This document shows, in pieces, positions 26,527 through 36,630 of a DNA stretch of 64,000 nucleotides (positions within the stretch are counted from its first letter, which is position 1; each line of letters begins with the position of its first letter). The position numbers were made by a program, and so were the translations under genes. The notes beneath the pieces were generated by a model, which did no database searches, was not told where the DNA came from, and saw only the letters and a program-made list of their open reading frames with translations. The stretch spans positions 219,839 to 283,838 of the forward strand of contig NZ_JAUTWS010000004.1 in the NCBI RefSeq assembly GCF_030657435.1, given 5' to 3'. Origin of the DNA: Paracraurococcus lichenis (GTDB lineage: Bacteria > Pseudomonadota > Alphaproteobacteria > Acetobacterales > Acetobacteraceae).

Positions 26527-28872
26527 TTGTCCCCACTCTTGCGTGCCCTCCTGCTCGCCTCCGTCAGCCTCGCGCCGACCCTGCTGCCCGCGCTGGCCGA
26601 GGCGCAGCCGCGGCCCCGCAGCGTGCCCGCCGTGCGGGCCGCGCCGGAGGGCATCGTCCAGGCCATCGACGTCCGCGGCAACCAGCGCATCGAGGCGGAT
26701 ACCGTCCGCTCCTACATGCTGCTGCAGCCGGGCGACCGCTTCGATGCCGACCGGCTGGACCGCAGCCTGAAGTCGCTCTTCGCCACCGGCCTGTTCAAGG
26801 ACGTGCAGGTGCGGCGCGAGGGCAGCCGCGTGGTGGTCGAGGTCGTCGAGAACCCGATCGTCAATCGCGTCGCCTTCGAGGGCAACCGCAAGATCTCGGA
26901 CGACGTGCTGCGCGGCGAGGTGCAGATGCGCAGCCGCGCGGTCTTCACGCCGCAGGCGGTGCAGGCCGACCGCCAGCGCATCCAGGAGCTCTATGCCCGC
27001 CGCGGCCGCTTCGCCGCGGTGGTCGAGCCGAAGCTCATCCAGCTCGACCAGAACCGCGTCGACGTCGTCTACGAGATCCAGGAGGGCGATGCCGCCCTGA
27101 TCGCCCGCATCAACTTCGTCGGCAACCGCGAGTACAGCGACACCCGGCTGAAGGAGGTGGTGGCGACCAAGGAGCAGGCCTGGTACCGGCTCTTCTCCTC
27201 CTCCGACCAGTTCGACCCGGAGCGGCTGTCCTTCGACCGCGAGCTGCTGCGCCGGTTTTACCTCAGGAACGGCTATGCCGACGTGCAGGTGACCAACGCG
27301 ACGGCGGAGCTCGCGCCCGACCGCGGCGGCTTCTTCGTCACCTATACGATCGAGGAGGGGCCGCGCTACCGGGTCGGCAAGGTCGACGTCGTCTCCAACC
27401 TGCGCAACCTCGATGCCGCGAATGTCTCGCGCCTCGTCACCATCGAGGAGGGCGACTGGTACGACGGCGACAGCGTCGAGCGCGTGGCGCAGGAGCTGCA
27501 GGACGCGGCCAACCTGCGCGGCTTCCCCTTCGTCGACGTGCAGCCGCGGATCCAGCGCAACCGCGCGGACCGGCGGGTCGACCTGACCTTCGAGATCAAC
27601 GAATCGCCGCGGGTCTATGTCGAGCGCATCGACATCAACGGCAATACCCGCACGCAGGACCGCGTCATCCGCCGCGAGTTCCGGCTGACCGAGGGCGACG
27701 CCTTCAACGCCGCGCAGATCCGGCGCAGCCGCCAGCGCATCCGCGACCTCGGCTACTTCTCCGACGTGCAGGTCAGCTCCTCGCCCGGCTCCGCCCCGGA
27801 CCGCGCGATCCTGAACACGCAGGTGACCGAACGCGCGACCGGCGAGGTCTCGGTCGGCGGCGGCTACTCGACGGATGCGGGCGCGCTGGCCGATGTCGGC
27901 CTGCGCGAGCGCAACCTGCTCGGCACCGGCATCGATGCGCGCATCAACGGCACGCTGGCGCAGCGGCGCAGCCAGCTCGACTTCTCGGTCACCGATCCCT
28001 ACTTCCTCGACCGCAACCTCGCCGCCGGCCTCGACATCTTCTTCGTCCAGCGGAACCTGCTGAACATCTCGGCCTACCGCGAGCGGCGCGCCGGCTTCGC
28101 GCTGCGTGCCGGCTACGCCTTCAACGACCGGCTGCGGCAGACCTGGGCCTATACCCTGACGGACCGCGAGGTCTACGACGTCGCGGCCAACGCCTCGCCC
28201 TACATCCAGGAGCAGAAGGGCGAGACGCTGCTGTCGCAGATCGGCCAGACCCTGACCTACGACTTCCGCGACTCGATCATCGATCCGCGGCGCGGCGGCG
28301 TGGCCCGGCTCGGCACCGACTTCGCCGGCCTCGGCGGCGACGTGGCCTATCTGCGCGCCCGCCTCGACGGCAGCTACTACATCCCCTTCGAGCAGTATTT
28401 CGGCGACCCGGACTACGTGCTCTCGATCTCCGGCAGCATTGGCTACCTCGATCCGCTGTTCGGCAAGCGCGAGCGCATCATCGACCGCTTCTTCCTCGGC
28501 GGCGAGAACCTGCGCGGCTTCCGGATCGCCGGCGCCGGCCCGCGCGACACGAATACGCGGGACAGCCTCGGCGGCCGCTTCCTCTGGACCCAGAGCACCG
28601 AGTTGCGCTACCCGCTGCCGCTGCCCGCGGAGCTCGGGCTGGTCGGGCGCGCCTTCGTCGATGTCGGCTCGCTCTCGCAGCTCGACCGGAGCGCGCCGAT
28701 CCTCCGGGGCGTTCCGGTCGCCGACGACGCCTCGCCGCGGGTCGGCGCCGGCGTCGGCATCTCCTGGCGGAGCCCCTTCGGCCTGATCAACATCGACCTG
28801 GCCCAGGCCGTGGTGAAGAAGTCCTACGACGAGACGCAGGTCTTCCGCTTCGGCTTCGGCACCCGCTTCTGA
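26527..28872 (+). CDS. bamA: outer membrane protein assembly factor BamA
   Basis: A 781-residue Omp85 protein, the core of the BAM complex that inserts beta-barrels into the outer membrane. A signal peptide with likely cleavage after AEA (residue 26) is followed by five POTRA repeats (about 45-400; VQAIDVRGNQRIEADTVRSYM opens POTRA 1). A C-terminal 16-strand barrel carries LRGFRIAGAGPRD as the VRGF-type loop-6 motif and ends in aromatic F (FGFGTRF). The TTG at 26527 is chosen because it begins directly at the signal peptide; an ATG at 26455 would add 24 residues with no signal character. Confidence 0.95.
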   Translation: MSPLLRALLLASVSLAPTLLPALAEAQPRPRSVPAVRAAPEGIVQAIDVRGNQRIEADTVRSYMLLQPGDRFDADRLDRSLKSLFATGLFKDVQVRREGSRVVVEVVENPIVNRVAFEGNRKISDDVLRGEVQMRSRAVFTPQAVQADRQRIQELYARRGRFAAVVEPKLIQLDQNRVDVVYEIQEGDAALIARINFVGNREYSDTRLKEVVATKEQAWYRLFSSSDQFDPERLSFDRELLRRFYLRNGYADVQVTNATAELAPDRGGFFVTYTIEEGPRYRVGKVDVVSNLRNLDAANVSRLVTIEEGDWYDGDSVERVAQELQDAANLRGFPFVDVQPRIQRNRADRRVDLTFEINESPRVYVERIDINGNTRTQDRVIRREFRLTEGDAFNAAQIRRSRQRIRDLGYFSDVQVSSSPGSAPDRAILNTQVTERATGEVSVGGGYSTDAGALADVGLRERNLLGTGIDARINGTLAQRRSQLDFSVTDPYFLDRNLAAGLDIFFVQRNLLNISAYRERRAGFALRAGYAFNDRLRQTWAYTLTDREVYDVAANASPYIQEQKGETLLSQIGQTLTYDFRDSIIDPRRGGVARLGTDFAGLGGDVAYLRARLDGSYYIPFEQYFGDPDYVLSISGSIGYLDPLFGKRERIIDRFFLGGENLRGFRIAGAGPRDTNTRDSLGGRFLWTQSTELRYPLPLPAELGLVGRAFVDVGSLSQLDRSAPILRGVPVADDASPRVGAGVGISWRSPFGLINIDLAQAVVKKSYDETQVFRFGFGTRF

Positions 28873-28892
28873 CCACGGGAATCGCGATCCTC

Positions 28893-29678
28893 ATGCGCCT
28901 CCAGCCCGCCCCGGCCCGCCTGGCCACCCTGCGAGCCGCCGCGGCGGCCGCCGCCCTCCTGCTCGCGGCGCCCGCCCTGGCGCAGCAGGATCCGGGCTAT
29001 TTCATCCCGCCGGGCCAGCAGCGGCCCCAGGCCCAGCCGCAGCGCCCGGCCCAGGCGCAGCAGCCGCAGCGCCCGCCGCAGCAGGCCGCCCGGTCGCTGC
29101 CGGCCGGCCAGCAGCCGCCCGCCGCGGTCATCGGCATCGTCGACGTGCCGGAGATCCAGCGCGTCTCCACCGCCTTCAGCCAGGTTCGCGACGAGATCGA
29201 GCGCCGCCGCCAGCGGCTGAACGACGACCTGCAGCGCGAGCAGAACAACTGGCGCGAGCAGCAGCAGCAGCTTGCCAACCAGCGTTCCTCCCTGCCGCCG
29301 GAGCAATTGCGCGAGCGCGAGCGCGCCCTGCAGGACCGCATCACCGACAGCCAGCGGATCTTCCGCGAGCGCAGCCGCAACATCGAGCAGGCGGCGCAGC
29401 AGGCGCTGCAGGAGATCGAGCAGGGGCTCGGCACCGTCATCCGCCAGGTCGCGGCGAGCCGCAACGTCAACCTGGTGCTGCCGCGGCCGCTGGTGATCTA
29501 CAACGACCCGCCCTTCGACCTGACGGAGGAGGTGGCGACGCAGTTCAACAAGGTGCTGAAGAGCGTGACCATGCCGCCCGAGGCGGCGGTCGGCGAGGCA
29601 CCGGCCGCGGCGGCGAATGCCCCGCGCCCCGCGCCCGCCGCGCAGCCGGCCCAGCCGCAGCAGCGGCGCCAGCAATAG
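28893..29678 (+). CDS. skp: OmpH/Skp-family periplasmic chaperone
   Basis: A 261-residue periplasmic protein: signal peptide cleaved after residue 30 (AAPALA), a Gln/Pro-rich linker (about 31-75), the Skp start VIGIVDVPEIQRVSTAF, a long coiled coil (EIERRRQRLNDDLQREQNNW and onward) that would form the jellyfish-like tentacles, and an Ala/Pro/Gln tail. Skp holds unfolded outer-membrane proteins for BamA, and the gene lies directly after bamA. It is longer than E. coli Skp (161) because of the linker and tail, so the symbol is by family and position. Confidence 0.85.
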   Translation: MRLQPAPARLATLRAAAAAAALLLAAPALAQQDPGYFIPPGQQRPQAQPQRPAQAQQPQRPPQQAARSLPAGQQPPAAVIGIVDVPEIQRVSTAFSQVRDEIERRRQRLNDDLQREQNNWREQQQQLANQRSSLPPEQLRERERALQDRITDSQRIFRERSRNIEQAAQQALQEIEQGLGTVIRQVAASRNVNLVLPRPLVIYNDPPFDLTEEVATQFNKVLKSVTMPPEAAVGEAPAAAANAPRPAPAAQPAQPQQRRQQ

Positions 29679-29688
29679 GGGCGCCGCC

Positions 29689-30723
29689 ATGGCGGATCCG
29701 CGCTTCTTCGCCTCCAGCGGCCCGCAGCGGCTGGCGGATATCGCGGCCGCCGCGGGGGCGCGCTTCGAGGGCGATGGCGAGCGGCGCTTCAGCGGCGTCG
29801 CCCCGTTGCAATCGGCCGGGCCGGACGATGTCAGCTTCCTCGACAACCGCCGCTACGCGCCGCTGCTGCAGGAGACGAAGGCGGGCGCCATCGTCCTCGC
29901 CCAGGCCTTCGCCGGGGAGGTGCCGGCGGGCAGCGTCGCGCTGGTCACCGCTGCGCCCTACCTCGGCTTCGCCCGGGTGGCGCGGCTGCTGCACCCGCTG
30001 CCGGCGCCGGTGCCGGGCATCCACCCGACGGCGGTGGTGGCGCCCGATGCCGTGGTCGGGGAAGGGACGGAGATCGGCCCCTATGCGGTGGTCGGCGCCG
30101 GCGCGCGCATCGGCCGCGGCTGCATCCTCCATGCCCATGTCACGGTCGGGCCCGCGGTCGAGATCGGCGATGGCTGCCGGCTGCATCCTCACGTCAGCGT
30201 CAGCCACGCCGTCCTGGGCGAGGGCGTGGTGCTGCATCCCGGGGCGCGGATCGGGCAGGAGGGCTTCGGATTCGCCCCCACCCCGGACGGGCGGTTCGAG
30301 ACCATGCCGCAACTCGGCCGCGTGCTGCTCGGCGATTTCGTCGAGGTCGGGGCGAATTCCTGCGTCGACCGCGGCAGCCAGGGCGACACGGTGCTCGGCC
30401 CGGGCACCCGCCTCGACAACCTGGTGCAGATCGGGCACAACGTGCGCACGGGGCGCGGCTGCGTCGTGGTGGGGCAGGCCGGGATCTCCGGTTCCACCAC
30501 GCTCGAGGACTTCGTCACCATCGCGGCACAGGCGGGGCTGACGGGCCATCTCCGCATCGGCGCGCAGGCACGCATCGGCGCCCAGGCCGGCGTCATGAAC
30601 GACGTGCCGGCGAAGACCGATGTGATCGGCAGCCCGGCCATGCCCGTCCGCGAATTCTGGCGCGCGACGTCCTGGCTGCGAAAGATGAGCGCGCGGCGCG
30701 AGAGCGAGGGGAAGGCAGGCTAG
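29689..30723 (+). CDS. lpxD: UDP-3-O-(3-hydroxyacyl)glucosamine N-acyltransferase
   Basis: A 344-residue lipid A enzyme that transfers the second hydroxyacyl chain to UDP-3-acyl-glucosamine. An N-terminal uridine-binding domain (about 1-100) precedes a left-handed beta-helix of hexapeptide repeats (from [20 protein letters not shown]). The catalytic histidine is in [18 protein letters not shown], and [13 protein letters not shown] is the conserved loop. The ATG at 29689 starts the N-terminal domain. It lies ten bases after the skp-like gene and four before fabZ. Confidence 0.96.
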   Translation: MADPRFFASSGPQRLADIAAAAGARFEGDGERRFSGVAPLQSAGPDDVSFLDNRRYAPLLQETKAGAIVLAQAFAGEVPAGSVALVTAAPYLGFARVARLLHPLPAPVPGIHPTAVVAPDAVVGEGTEIGPYAVVGAGARIGRGCILHAHVTVGPAVEIGDGCRLHPHVSVSHAVLGEGVVLHPGARIGQEGFGFAPTPDGRFETMPQLGRVLLGDFVEVGANSCVDRGSQGDTVLGPGTRLDNLVQIGHNVRTGRGCVVVGQAGISGSTTLEDFVTIAAQAGLTGHLRIGAQARIGAQAGVMNDVPAKTDVIGSPAMPVREFWRATSWLRKMSARRESEGKAG

Positions 30724-30727
30724 AGCA

Positions 30728-31216
30728 ATGGTTGCGAGCGAGGCGCAGGCGGCGGAGACCGCGAGCGCGGCGGCGGTTGAAGCCTACGACATCGCGCAGA
30801 TCATGCGCGCCATCCCGCACCGCTATCCCTTCCTGATGGTGGACCGCGTGGTCGAGGTGGTGAAGAACGCCTCCGCGGTCGGCATCAAGAACGTCACCAT
30901 CAACGAGAACTACTTCCAGGGCCATTTCCCCGAGCATCCCGTGATGCCGGGCGTCCTGATCATCGAGTGCATGGCCCAGACCGCCGCCGTCCTGGTGGTG
31001 GAGACGCTGGGCCCCGAGGCGCGAGGCAAGCTCGTCTACTTCATGACCGTCGAGAACGCGAAATTCCGCAAGCCCGTGGTGCCGGGCGACCAGATGCGCG
31101 TGCAGGTCGTGAAGGAGAAGCAGCGCGGCAACATCTGGAAATTCACCGCCGAAGCCAAGGTGGATGGGAAGGTGGTGGCGGAAGCCACCTATGCAGCGAT
31201 GATCCTCGACCGTTGA
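30728..31216 (+). CDS. fabZ: 3-hydroxyacyl-[acyl-carrier-protein] dehydratase FabZ
   Basis: A 162-residue hot-dog-fold dehydratase of type II fatty acid synthesis. [13 protein letters not shown] and [20 protein letters not shown] hold the catalytic histidine and glutamate. The N-terminus is extended by about 18 Ala/Glu-rich residues. It overlaps lpxA by 4 bp (TTGA). It shares the hydroxyacyl-ACP pool with LpxA and LpxD, which explains the conserved lpxD-fabZ-lpxA order. Confidence 0.97.
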   Translation: MVASEAQAAETASAAAVEAYDIAQIMRAIPHRYPFLMVDRVVEVVKNASAVGIKNVTINENYFQGHFPEHPVMPGVLIIECMAQTAAVLVVETLGPEARGKLVYFMTVENAKFRKPVVPGDQMRVQVVKEKQRGNIWKFTAEAKVDGKVVAEATYAAMILDR

Positions 31217-32097
31217 ACGCCTTGCCCCCCAAGACCGCGAAGGGCATCGACCCGACCGCGATCGTCGCGCCGGGCGCGGCCATCGCCGATGGTGCCGTGA
31301 TCGGCGCCGGCGTCCGCATCGGACCTTTCTGCAGCATCGGGCCGGAGGTGGTGCTGGAGGCGGGCGTCGAGCTCGTCTCGCATGTCGTCGTCGAGGGCGC
31401 GACGCGCATCGGCGCCGGGACGCAGGTGCTGCCCTTCGCCTCCATCGGCACCCCGCCGCAGGACCTGAAGTACAAGGGGGAGCCGACGCGCTGCGAGGTC
31501 GGGCCGAAATGCCTGATCCGCGAGGGCGTCACCATCCACCGTGCCAGCGTCGGCGGCAGCGGCGTGACGAAGGTCGGCGCCGGTTGCATGCTGATGGCCA
31601 TGGCGCATGTCGCGCATGACTGCCTGGTCGGGGAGGGCGTGATCCTCGCCAACAACGTCATGCTCGGCGGCCATGTCTGGGTGGGCGACGGCGCCTTCGT
31701 CGGCGGCGGCGCGGCGGTGCACCAGACCGTGCGCATCGGCCGCCTCGCCATGGTCAGCGGCCTCGCCGGCGTCACCAACGACATCCCGCCCTTCGGCTAT
31801 GTCTTCGGCCTGCCCGCGCGCCTCGTCGGCTTCAACAAGATCGGCCTGCTGCGCCGCGGCGCCTCGCGCGACCAGCTCCGCACGCTCCGCGTCGCCAACA
31901 ACCTGCTCTTCAAGGACCCCGGCGAGTTCGCGGCCAAGCTCGAGCAGGCCGAGCAGCGCTGGCCGGACGAGCCGCTGGTGCAGGAGGTCGTCGCCTTCGT
32001 GCGCGACGCGACGCGCCGCCGCCAGCTCGTCCGCCCCGGCCGCATGGCCGCGCCCGAGCTCGGCGGCGTGGACGAGGAGAACGGGGACGGGGCGTGA
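31213..32097 (+). CDS. lpxA: UDP-N-acetylglucosamine acyltransferase
   Basis: A 294-residue left-handed beta-helix acyltransferase, the first enzyme of lipid A synthesis. Hexapeptide repeats start at [16 protein letters not shown]. The catalytic histidine lies in [16 protein letters not shown], and the C-terminal alpha-helical trimer contact follows [15 protein letters not shown]. The TTG at 31213 overlaps the fabZ stop and leads directly into the first repeat, so it is preferred. The C-terminus is about 30 residues longer than in E. coli LpxA, ending in a charged tail. Confidence 0.95.
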   Translation: MNALPPKTAKGIDPTAIVAPGAAIADGAVIGAGVRIGPFCSIGPEVVLEAGVELVSHVVVEGATRIGAGTQVLPFASIGTPPQDLKYKGEPTRCEVGPKCLIREGVTIHRASVGGSGVTKVGAGCMLMAMAHVAHDCLVGEGVILANNVMLGGHVWVGDGAFVGGGAAVHQTVRIGRLAMVSGLAGVTNDIPPFGYVFGLPARLVGFNKIGLLRRGASRDQLRTLRVANNLLFKDPGEFAAKLEQAEQRWPDEPLVQEVVAFVRDATRRRQLVRPGRMAAPELGGVDEENGDGA

Positions 32098-32122
32098 GGG
32101 GAGGGGGCGACCCACCCGCGCG

Positions 32123-32968
32123 ATGACCCTCCCGCTTGGCATCCTCGCCGGCGGCGGCGACGTGCCGCTGCAGGTTGCCCGGGCCGCGCGCGCGGCCGGG
32201 CGGCCGGTGCAGGTCGTGGCGCTCGATGGCTGGGCCGATCAGGACTGGCGCGACTTTCCCGTCCTGCGCGAGAGAGTCGGCGCCGCCGGCCGCATCCTCG
32301 GCCATCTGCGCCGCGCCGGCGTGCGGCAGATCGTCATGACCGGCCGCGCCCAGCGGCCGGGCGTCCTCTCGCTCCGGCCGGACGCGGCCGGGGCAAGGTT
32401 GCTCGCCCGCATCGGCCGGGCCTATTTCGCCGGCGACGACGGACTGCTGCGCGCGGTTGCCCGCGCGCTGGAGGAGGAGGGCTTCGAGATCGTCGCCGCG
32501 CACGACATCCTGCGCGACATCCTGCCGGAGGCCGGGCTGCTGACCCGCACCGCGCCGGATGCGACGGCCCGCGCCGACATCGCGCGCGGCATCGCCGTGG
32601 TCCGGGCGCTGGGCGCCGTCGATGTCGGCCAGGGCGCCGTGGTGCAGCAGGGCCTCGTCCTCGGCGTCGAGGCGATCGAGGGCACGGATGCGCTGCTCGC
32701 GCGTTGCGCCGGCCTGCGCCGGGAGGGACCGGGCGGCGTGCTGGTCAAGCTGGTCAAGCCCGGGCAGGATCGCCGCCTCGACCTGCCGACGGTGGGCCCG
32801 GGGACGGTGCGCGGCGCGGCGGAGGCCGGGCTGGCGGGCATCGCGATCGAGGCCCGTGGTACCATCCTGGTGGACCGCGCGCGGACCGTGGCGGCGGCGG
32901 ATGCGGCGGGGCTCTTCCTGCTCGCCATCGACCCCGACAACTTCAAGGAGACGGAGAGGACGCCATGA
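32123..32968 (+). CDS. lpxI: UDP-2,3-diacylglucosamine pyrophosphatase LpxI
   Basis: A 281-residue LpxI (DUF1009) protein that hydrolyses UDP-2,3-diacylglucosamine to lipid X and UMP; it replaces LpxH in many alphaproteobacteria. The N-terminus [23 protein letters not shown] and the C-terminal [40 protein letters not shown] are characteristic. It follows lpxA after 25 bp and overlaps the gloA-like gene by 4 bp. An lpxB gene, often next in this cluster, is not here. Confidence 0.94.
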   Translation: MTLPLGILAGGGDVPLQVARAARAAGRPVQVVALDGWADQDWRDFPVLRERVGAAGRILGHLRRAGVRQIVMTGRAQRPGVLSLRPDAAGARLLARIGRAYFAGDDGLLRAVARALEEEGFEIVAAHDILRDILPEAGLLTRTAPDATARADIARGIAVVRALGAVDVGQGAVVQQGLVLGVEAIEGTDALLARCAGLRREGPGGVLVKLVKPGQDRRLDLPTVGPGTVRGAAEAGLAGIAIEARGTILVDRARTVAAADAAGLFLLAIDPDNFKETERTP

Positions 32969-33354
32969 GCAAGTTCCTGCACACCATGATCCGCGTCGGC
33001 AATCTCGACCGCAGCGTGAAGTTCTACACCGAGCTCCTGGGCATGAAGGAGCTGCGCCGCCGCGACGTGCCCGACGGCAAGTACACCCTCGCCTTCCTCG
33101 GCTATGGCGAGGGCAATGCCGAGGGCCAGGCGGAGATCGAGCTGACCTACAACTACGGCACCGAGAAGTACGAGCAGGGCAATGCCTTCGGCCATCTCGC
33201 CCTCGGCGTGCCGGACGTCGCCGCGGCCTGCGAGAAGGTGCGCACCGGCGGCGGCAAGGTGACGCGGGAGGCCGGGCCGGTGAAGTTCGGCACCACCATC
33301 ATCGCCTTCGTCGAGGATCCGGACGGCTACAAGATCGAGCTGATCCAGCGCTGA
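32965..33354 (+). CDS. gloA: lactoylglutathione lyase (glyoxalase I)
   Basis: A 129-residue VOC-fold metalloenzyme. [27 protein letters not shown] opens the first beta-alpha-beta module with a metal-ligand histidine, and [18 protein letters not shown] and [14 protein letters not shown] supply the rest of the site. It converts the methylglyoxal-glutathione hemithioacetal to lactoylglutathione in the cytosol. Its ATG overlaps the lpxI stop, placing a detoxification enzyme in the lipid A transcript. Confidence 0.94.
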   Translation: MSKFLHTMIRVGNLDRSVKFYTELLGMKELRRRDVPDGKYTLAFLGYGEGNAEGQAEIELTYNYGTEKYEQGNAFGHLALGVPDVAAACEKVRTGGGKVTREAGPVKFGTTIIAFVEDPDGYKIELIQR

Positions 33355-33387
33355 CCCAGGCCTGAGCAAGGAGGCTGCCGGCCGCGC

Positions 33388-34791
33388 ATGTCGGGCCTTG
33401 TCGATCCTTTCGGCCTGCTGCGCGATGCGGCCTACGGGGCGGAGCGGTTCGGCCGCTCCCTCATCGGGCAGGAGCGCATCCGCCTCGCCGTCACCGGCCT
33501 GACGCGGGCGGGCAAGACGGTCTTCCTCACCTCGCTGCTGGCGAACCTGCTGGCGGCGGGGCGCGGTCGGCGGACGCTGCCGGCGCTGGAGCAGGTGGCG
33601 GGCGGCCGGCTGCGGGCGGTCAGGCCCGTGCCGCCGGCGCTCGGCGGGCTGCCGCGCTTCGACGTGGAGGGGCACCTCGCCGCCCTCGCCGCCAACCCGC
33701 CGGCCTGGCCGGCGCGGACGGAGGACCTCTCGACGCTCGAGCTGGTGCTGGAGCTCGACCGGCAGAGCCTCTTCGCCGGGCTGCTCGGCACGCGGACGGT
33801 GACGCTCGAGCTGCTGGACTATCCCGGCGAGTGGCTGCTGGACCTGCCCATGCTGCGGCAGGATTTTTCCGCGTGGTCGGAGATGACGCTCGCGCGCATG
33901 CGGCGCGGGGCGCGGGCCGAGGTCTCGGCCGAGTTCCTCGCCTTCCTCGACGGCCTGCCGGCCTATGCCGCGGCCGAGCCGGCGCTGGTGCGGCGCGGCG
34001 CGGCGCTCTACCGCGATTCGCTCCGCGCCTGCCGCGACCGGCTCGGCTTCCGCTTCCTGCAGCCCGGGCGGCTGCTGAACCCGGGCCCGCGCGGCGAGAC
34101 CCGCGCGATGCAGTTCTTCCCGGTGCCGGCGACGCTGCAGGGCGAGCTGGCCGACCGCATGGCGGAGCGCCACGCCGCCTATGTCGAGGCGCAGCGCAAT
34201 GAATTCTTCGAGCCCTATTTCCGCCGCTTCGAGCGGCAGGCGGTGCTGGTCGATGTCCTCGGCGCGCTGCATGCCGGGCGCGACGCCTTCGAGGACACCG
34301 CCGATGCGCTCGCCGCCATCGCCGAGGCGCTGCGCTATGGCGGCGGCTGGCTGGACTGGCTGACCGGCGTCGGCGTCGACCGCGTCGCCTTCGTCGCCAC
34401 CAAGGCGGACCATGTGCCGGCGCGGCAGCGCGATGCGCTGGCGGCGCTCCTCGGGCATCTGGTCAAGCAGCCGCAGGGTCGCGTCGACAGCGCCGGCGTC
34501 ACGACCAGCGTGCATGCGCTCGCCTCCATCCGCTGCACCGAGGACGACGTGGCGACCCTCGATGGCCGCCCGGTCGCCGCGGTGCGCGGCGTGCTGCTGG
34601 CGAACCGCCGCGCCGCCAAGGTCTATCCCGGCGAGATCCCGCTGCGCCCGCCCGAGCCGGGCTTCTGGGAGCACGGCTTCTTCGAGATGCCGGAGTTCCA
34701 GCCGCCGCGCCTGGACCCCGCCGGCGGCGCCGGCGTTCCGCATCTCGAGCTGGATGCGCTGGTGGCGGCGCTGATCGGAGACGTGCTGTGA
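33388..34791 (+). CDS. YcjX family (DUF463) P-loop ATPase/GTPase
   Basis: A 467-residue protein of the YcjX/DUF463 family, a stress-linked dynamin- or GTPase-like P-loop protein of unclear role. The Walker A motif GLTRAGKT is at residues 37-44, ELLDYPGEWLLDLPML contains the switch-like aspartate, and FVATKADHVPARQRDAL resembles a TKxD base-recognition motif. It overlaps the following YcjF-like gene by 4 bp, the usual pairing for this family. Confidence 0.88.
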   Translation: MSGLVDPFGLLRDAAYGAERFGRSLIGQERIRLAVTGLTRAGKTVFLTSLLANLLAAGRGRRTLPALEQVAGGRLRAVRPVPPALGGLPRFDVEGHLAALAANPPAWPARTEDLSTLELVLELDRQSLFAGLLGTRTVTLELLDYPGEWLLDLPMLRQDFSAWSEMTLARMRRGARAEVSAEFLAFLDGLPAYAAAEPALVRRGAALYRDSLRACRDRLGFRFLQPGRLLNPGPRGETRAMQFFPVPATLQGELADRMAERHAAYVEAQRNEFFEPYFRRFERQAVLVDVLGALHAGRDAFEDTADALAAIAEALRYGGGWLDWLTGVGVDRVAFVATKADHVPARQRDALAALLGHLVKQPQGRVDSAGVTTSVHALASIRCTEDDVATLDGRPVAAVRGVLLANRRAAKVYPGEIPLRPPEPGFWEHGFFEMPEFQPPRLDPAGGAGVPHLELDALVAALIGDVL

Positions 34792-35663
34792 GCGACCAGA
34801 ACGCGCCGCGTGGCCCGCGGGTGATCCTGGAGGAGGACAAGCCCGCGCAGCGCCTCGACTTCCAATGGGAGCAGGCGGTGGTGCCGGTCGCCGAGGCGCG
34901 GCCGCGGGTGAACTGGTCCGGCATCGGCCGAGTGCTCGGCGGCGGGGCGCTGCTGGTCGGCGGCATCGGGCTGATCGATGCGGTGAACTTCGTCCAGGAC
35001 CAGTTCCTGCGCGGCCCGGTCGAGGGGCTGGTGACCACCGGCGTCGTCGCCGGCGGCCTGGCGCTCGCCCTCTCCGGAATCTGGCGGGAGTTCCGCGGCC
35101 TCGCCTCCATCCGCAACGTCGATCATGCCCGCGCCGCCTTCGCGCGCGGCGATCTCTCGACCGCGAAGGCGGAGGCGCAGCGCTGGGCCGCCTCGGTGCC
35201 GGAGGGCGCGGTGCTGAAGGACCGCATCCGCGCGGCGCGCACGGTGGACGAGTTGCAGCTTGTCCTGCAGCCGGCGATGCAGGCGCTCGAGGCGCGCGCG
35301 GCGTCGCTCGGCCGCACGGCGGCGATGCAGGCCTTCTCCGTCACCGCCATCAGCCCCTCGCCCGGGCTGGATGCGCTGGTCTTCACCTGGCGCGGGGTGC
35401 GGCTGGTGCGGCAGGTCGCCTCCCTGCACGGGCTGCGGCCCGGGCTCTTCGGCACGCTCGCGCTGCTGCGGCGGACGCTGTGGGATGCGGCGACGGTGGC
35501 GGCGACGGATGTGGTGCTGGATGCCGGCGCGCGGGCGCTGCTGTCCAACCCGCTGCTGCAGCAATTCGCCGGCGAGGTCGGCGCCGGCGCCGTCGCGGTG
35601 CGGCGGATGCTGCGGCTGGCGAAGGTCTCGGCCGAGGCCTGCCGGATCACGCCGGTGAACTGA
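34788..35663 (+). CDS. YcjF family (DUF697/TIGR01620) membrane protein
   Basis: A 291-residue inner-membrane protein with two predicted helices near the N-terminus (about residues 47-67 and 80-99) and a mainly helical cytosolic part (ALEARAASLGRTAAMQAFSVTAISPSPGLDALVFTWRG). This fits the YcjF/DUF697 family that partners YcjX ATPases. Its ATG overlaps the YcjX stop. The stop codon abuts, with no spacer, the stop of the convergent TctC gene. Confidence 0.85.
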   Translation: MSDQNAPRGPRVILEEDKPAQRLDFQWEQAVVPVAEARPRVNWSGIGRVLGGGALLVGGIGLIDAVNFVQDQFLRGPVEGLVTTGVVAGGLALALSGIWREFRGLASIRNVDHARAAFARGDLSTAKAEAQRWAASVPEGAVLKDRIRAARTVDELQLVLQPAMQALEARAASLGRTAAMQAFSVTAISPSPGLDALVFTWRGVRLVRQVASLHGLRPGLFGTLALLRRTLWDAATVAATDVVLDAGARALLSNPLLQQFAGEVGAGAVAVRRMLRLAKVSAEACRITPVN

Positions 35664-36626
35664 TCATTCCACCTTGATCCCGGCACGCTGCACGAGGTCG
35701 CGCCATTGCGCGATCTCGCGCCGGACCATCGCCGCATACTCTTCCGGCCCGCCGGCGACGACGCTGTAGCCCTGTGCCTCCAGCTTCGGCTTCAGCGGCG
35801 CCTCCCGCGCCGGGGCGAGCAGCAGCGCATGCAGCCGCGCCATGATCGCCGGCGGCAGGCCGGGCGGGGTGATGAAACCCCAGATCCCCAGCACGTCCAC
35901 CGCGGGCAGGCCGGCCTCGGCCATGCTCGGCACCTCGGGCAGCAGCGGCGCGCGCGCGGCGCCGGTCACCGCCAGCGCCCGCAGCCGGCCGGACTGCACA
36001 TGCTGCAGGGAGGAGGAAAGGGCGACGAAGCCATAGGGCGTGTCGCCCGCAGCCAGCGCGGCAAGCTGCGGCCCGCCGCCGCGATAGCCGACCGGCGTGA
36101 TCTCACGGCCCGACGCCATCTGGAACTGCACCAGGGCGAGGTGGGTGGGCGCGCCGATGCCGCCATGCGAGATGCCGAGGCCGGGCCTGGCCGTCGCCTC
36201 CGCCAGCACCTCCGCCACGCTGCGCGCCGGGGCGGCGGGATGCGCCAGCAGCAGCGCCGGCGAGGTCACGGCGAGGCCGAGGAAGCCGAGGTCGCGCTCC
36301 GTATCGTAGGGCAGGCGGTCGCCGATCAGCGCCGGGTTCACCAGCAGGGCGTTGTCGTTGGTGCCGAGGGTATAGCCATCGGGCGCGGCGGTCGCGACCG
36401 CCTGGGTCCCCGGCACGGTGGCGCCGCCGCCGCGGTTCTCCACGACGAAATTCTGGCCGGAGACCTCCGAGGCGTGCTGCGCCAGGATGCGGGCGACGAT
36501 GTCGCTGGAGCCGCCGGGGCCATAGGGCACGACGATCCGCACCGTGCGCGCGGGGAAGGGCGTGGTCTGCGCGCGCGCCATGCCGGGCGTAAGGGCGAGG
36601 GCGGCGAGCAGGCCGCGGCGGCGCAT
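35664..36626 (-). CDS. TctC/Bug family solute-binding protein 1
   Basis: A 320-residue periplasmic binding protein of the tripartite tricarboxylate transporter (Bug) family. A signal peptide (MRRRGLLAALALTPGMARAQ) is followed by the family blocks VRIVVPYGPGGSSDIVARIL, NFVVENRGGGATVPGT and AAPDGYTL. The start is the ATG at 36626; an earlier in-frame ATG (36650) lies inside the previous gene. It follows a second TctC gene by 4 bp. No TctA or TctB membrane subunits are present, so it is an orphan receptor. The ligand, typically a carboxylate, is unknown. Confidence 0.9.
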   Translation of the reverse strand: MRRRGLLAALALTPGMARAQTTPFPARTVRIVVPYGPGGSSDIVARILAQHASEVSGQNFVVENRGGGATVPGTQAVATAAPDGYTLGTNDNALLVNPALIGDRLPYDTERDLGFLGLAVTSPALLLAHPAAPARSVAEVLAEATARPGLGISHGGIGAPTHLALVQFQMASGREITPVGYRGGGPQLAALAAGDTPYGFVALSSSLQHVQSGRLRALAVTGAARAPLLPEVPSMAEAGLPAVDVLGIWGFITPPGLPPAIMARLHALLLAPAREAPLKPKLEAQGYSVVAGGPEEYAAMVRREIAQWRDLVQRAGIKVE

Positions 36627-36630
36627 CGCC

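Noticed and set aside
26460..28890. A plus-strand frame overlapping bamA in another phase.
   Set aside because: Only its last part (from 28893) is real, as the skp-like gene; the rest is an arginine-rich shadow of bamA.
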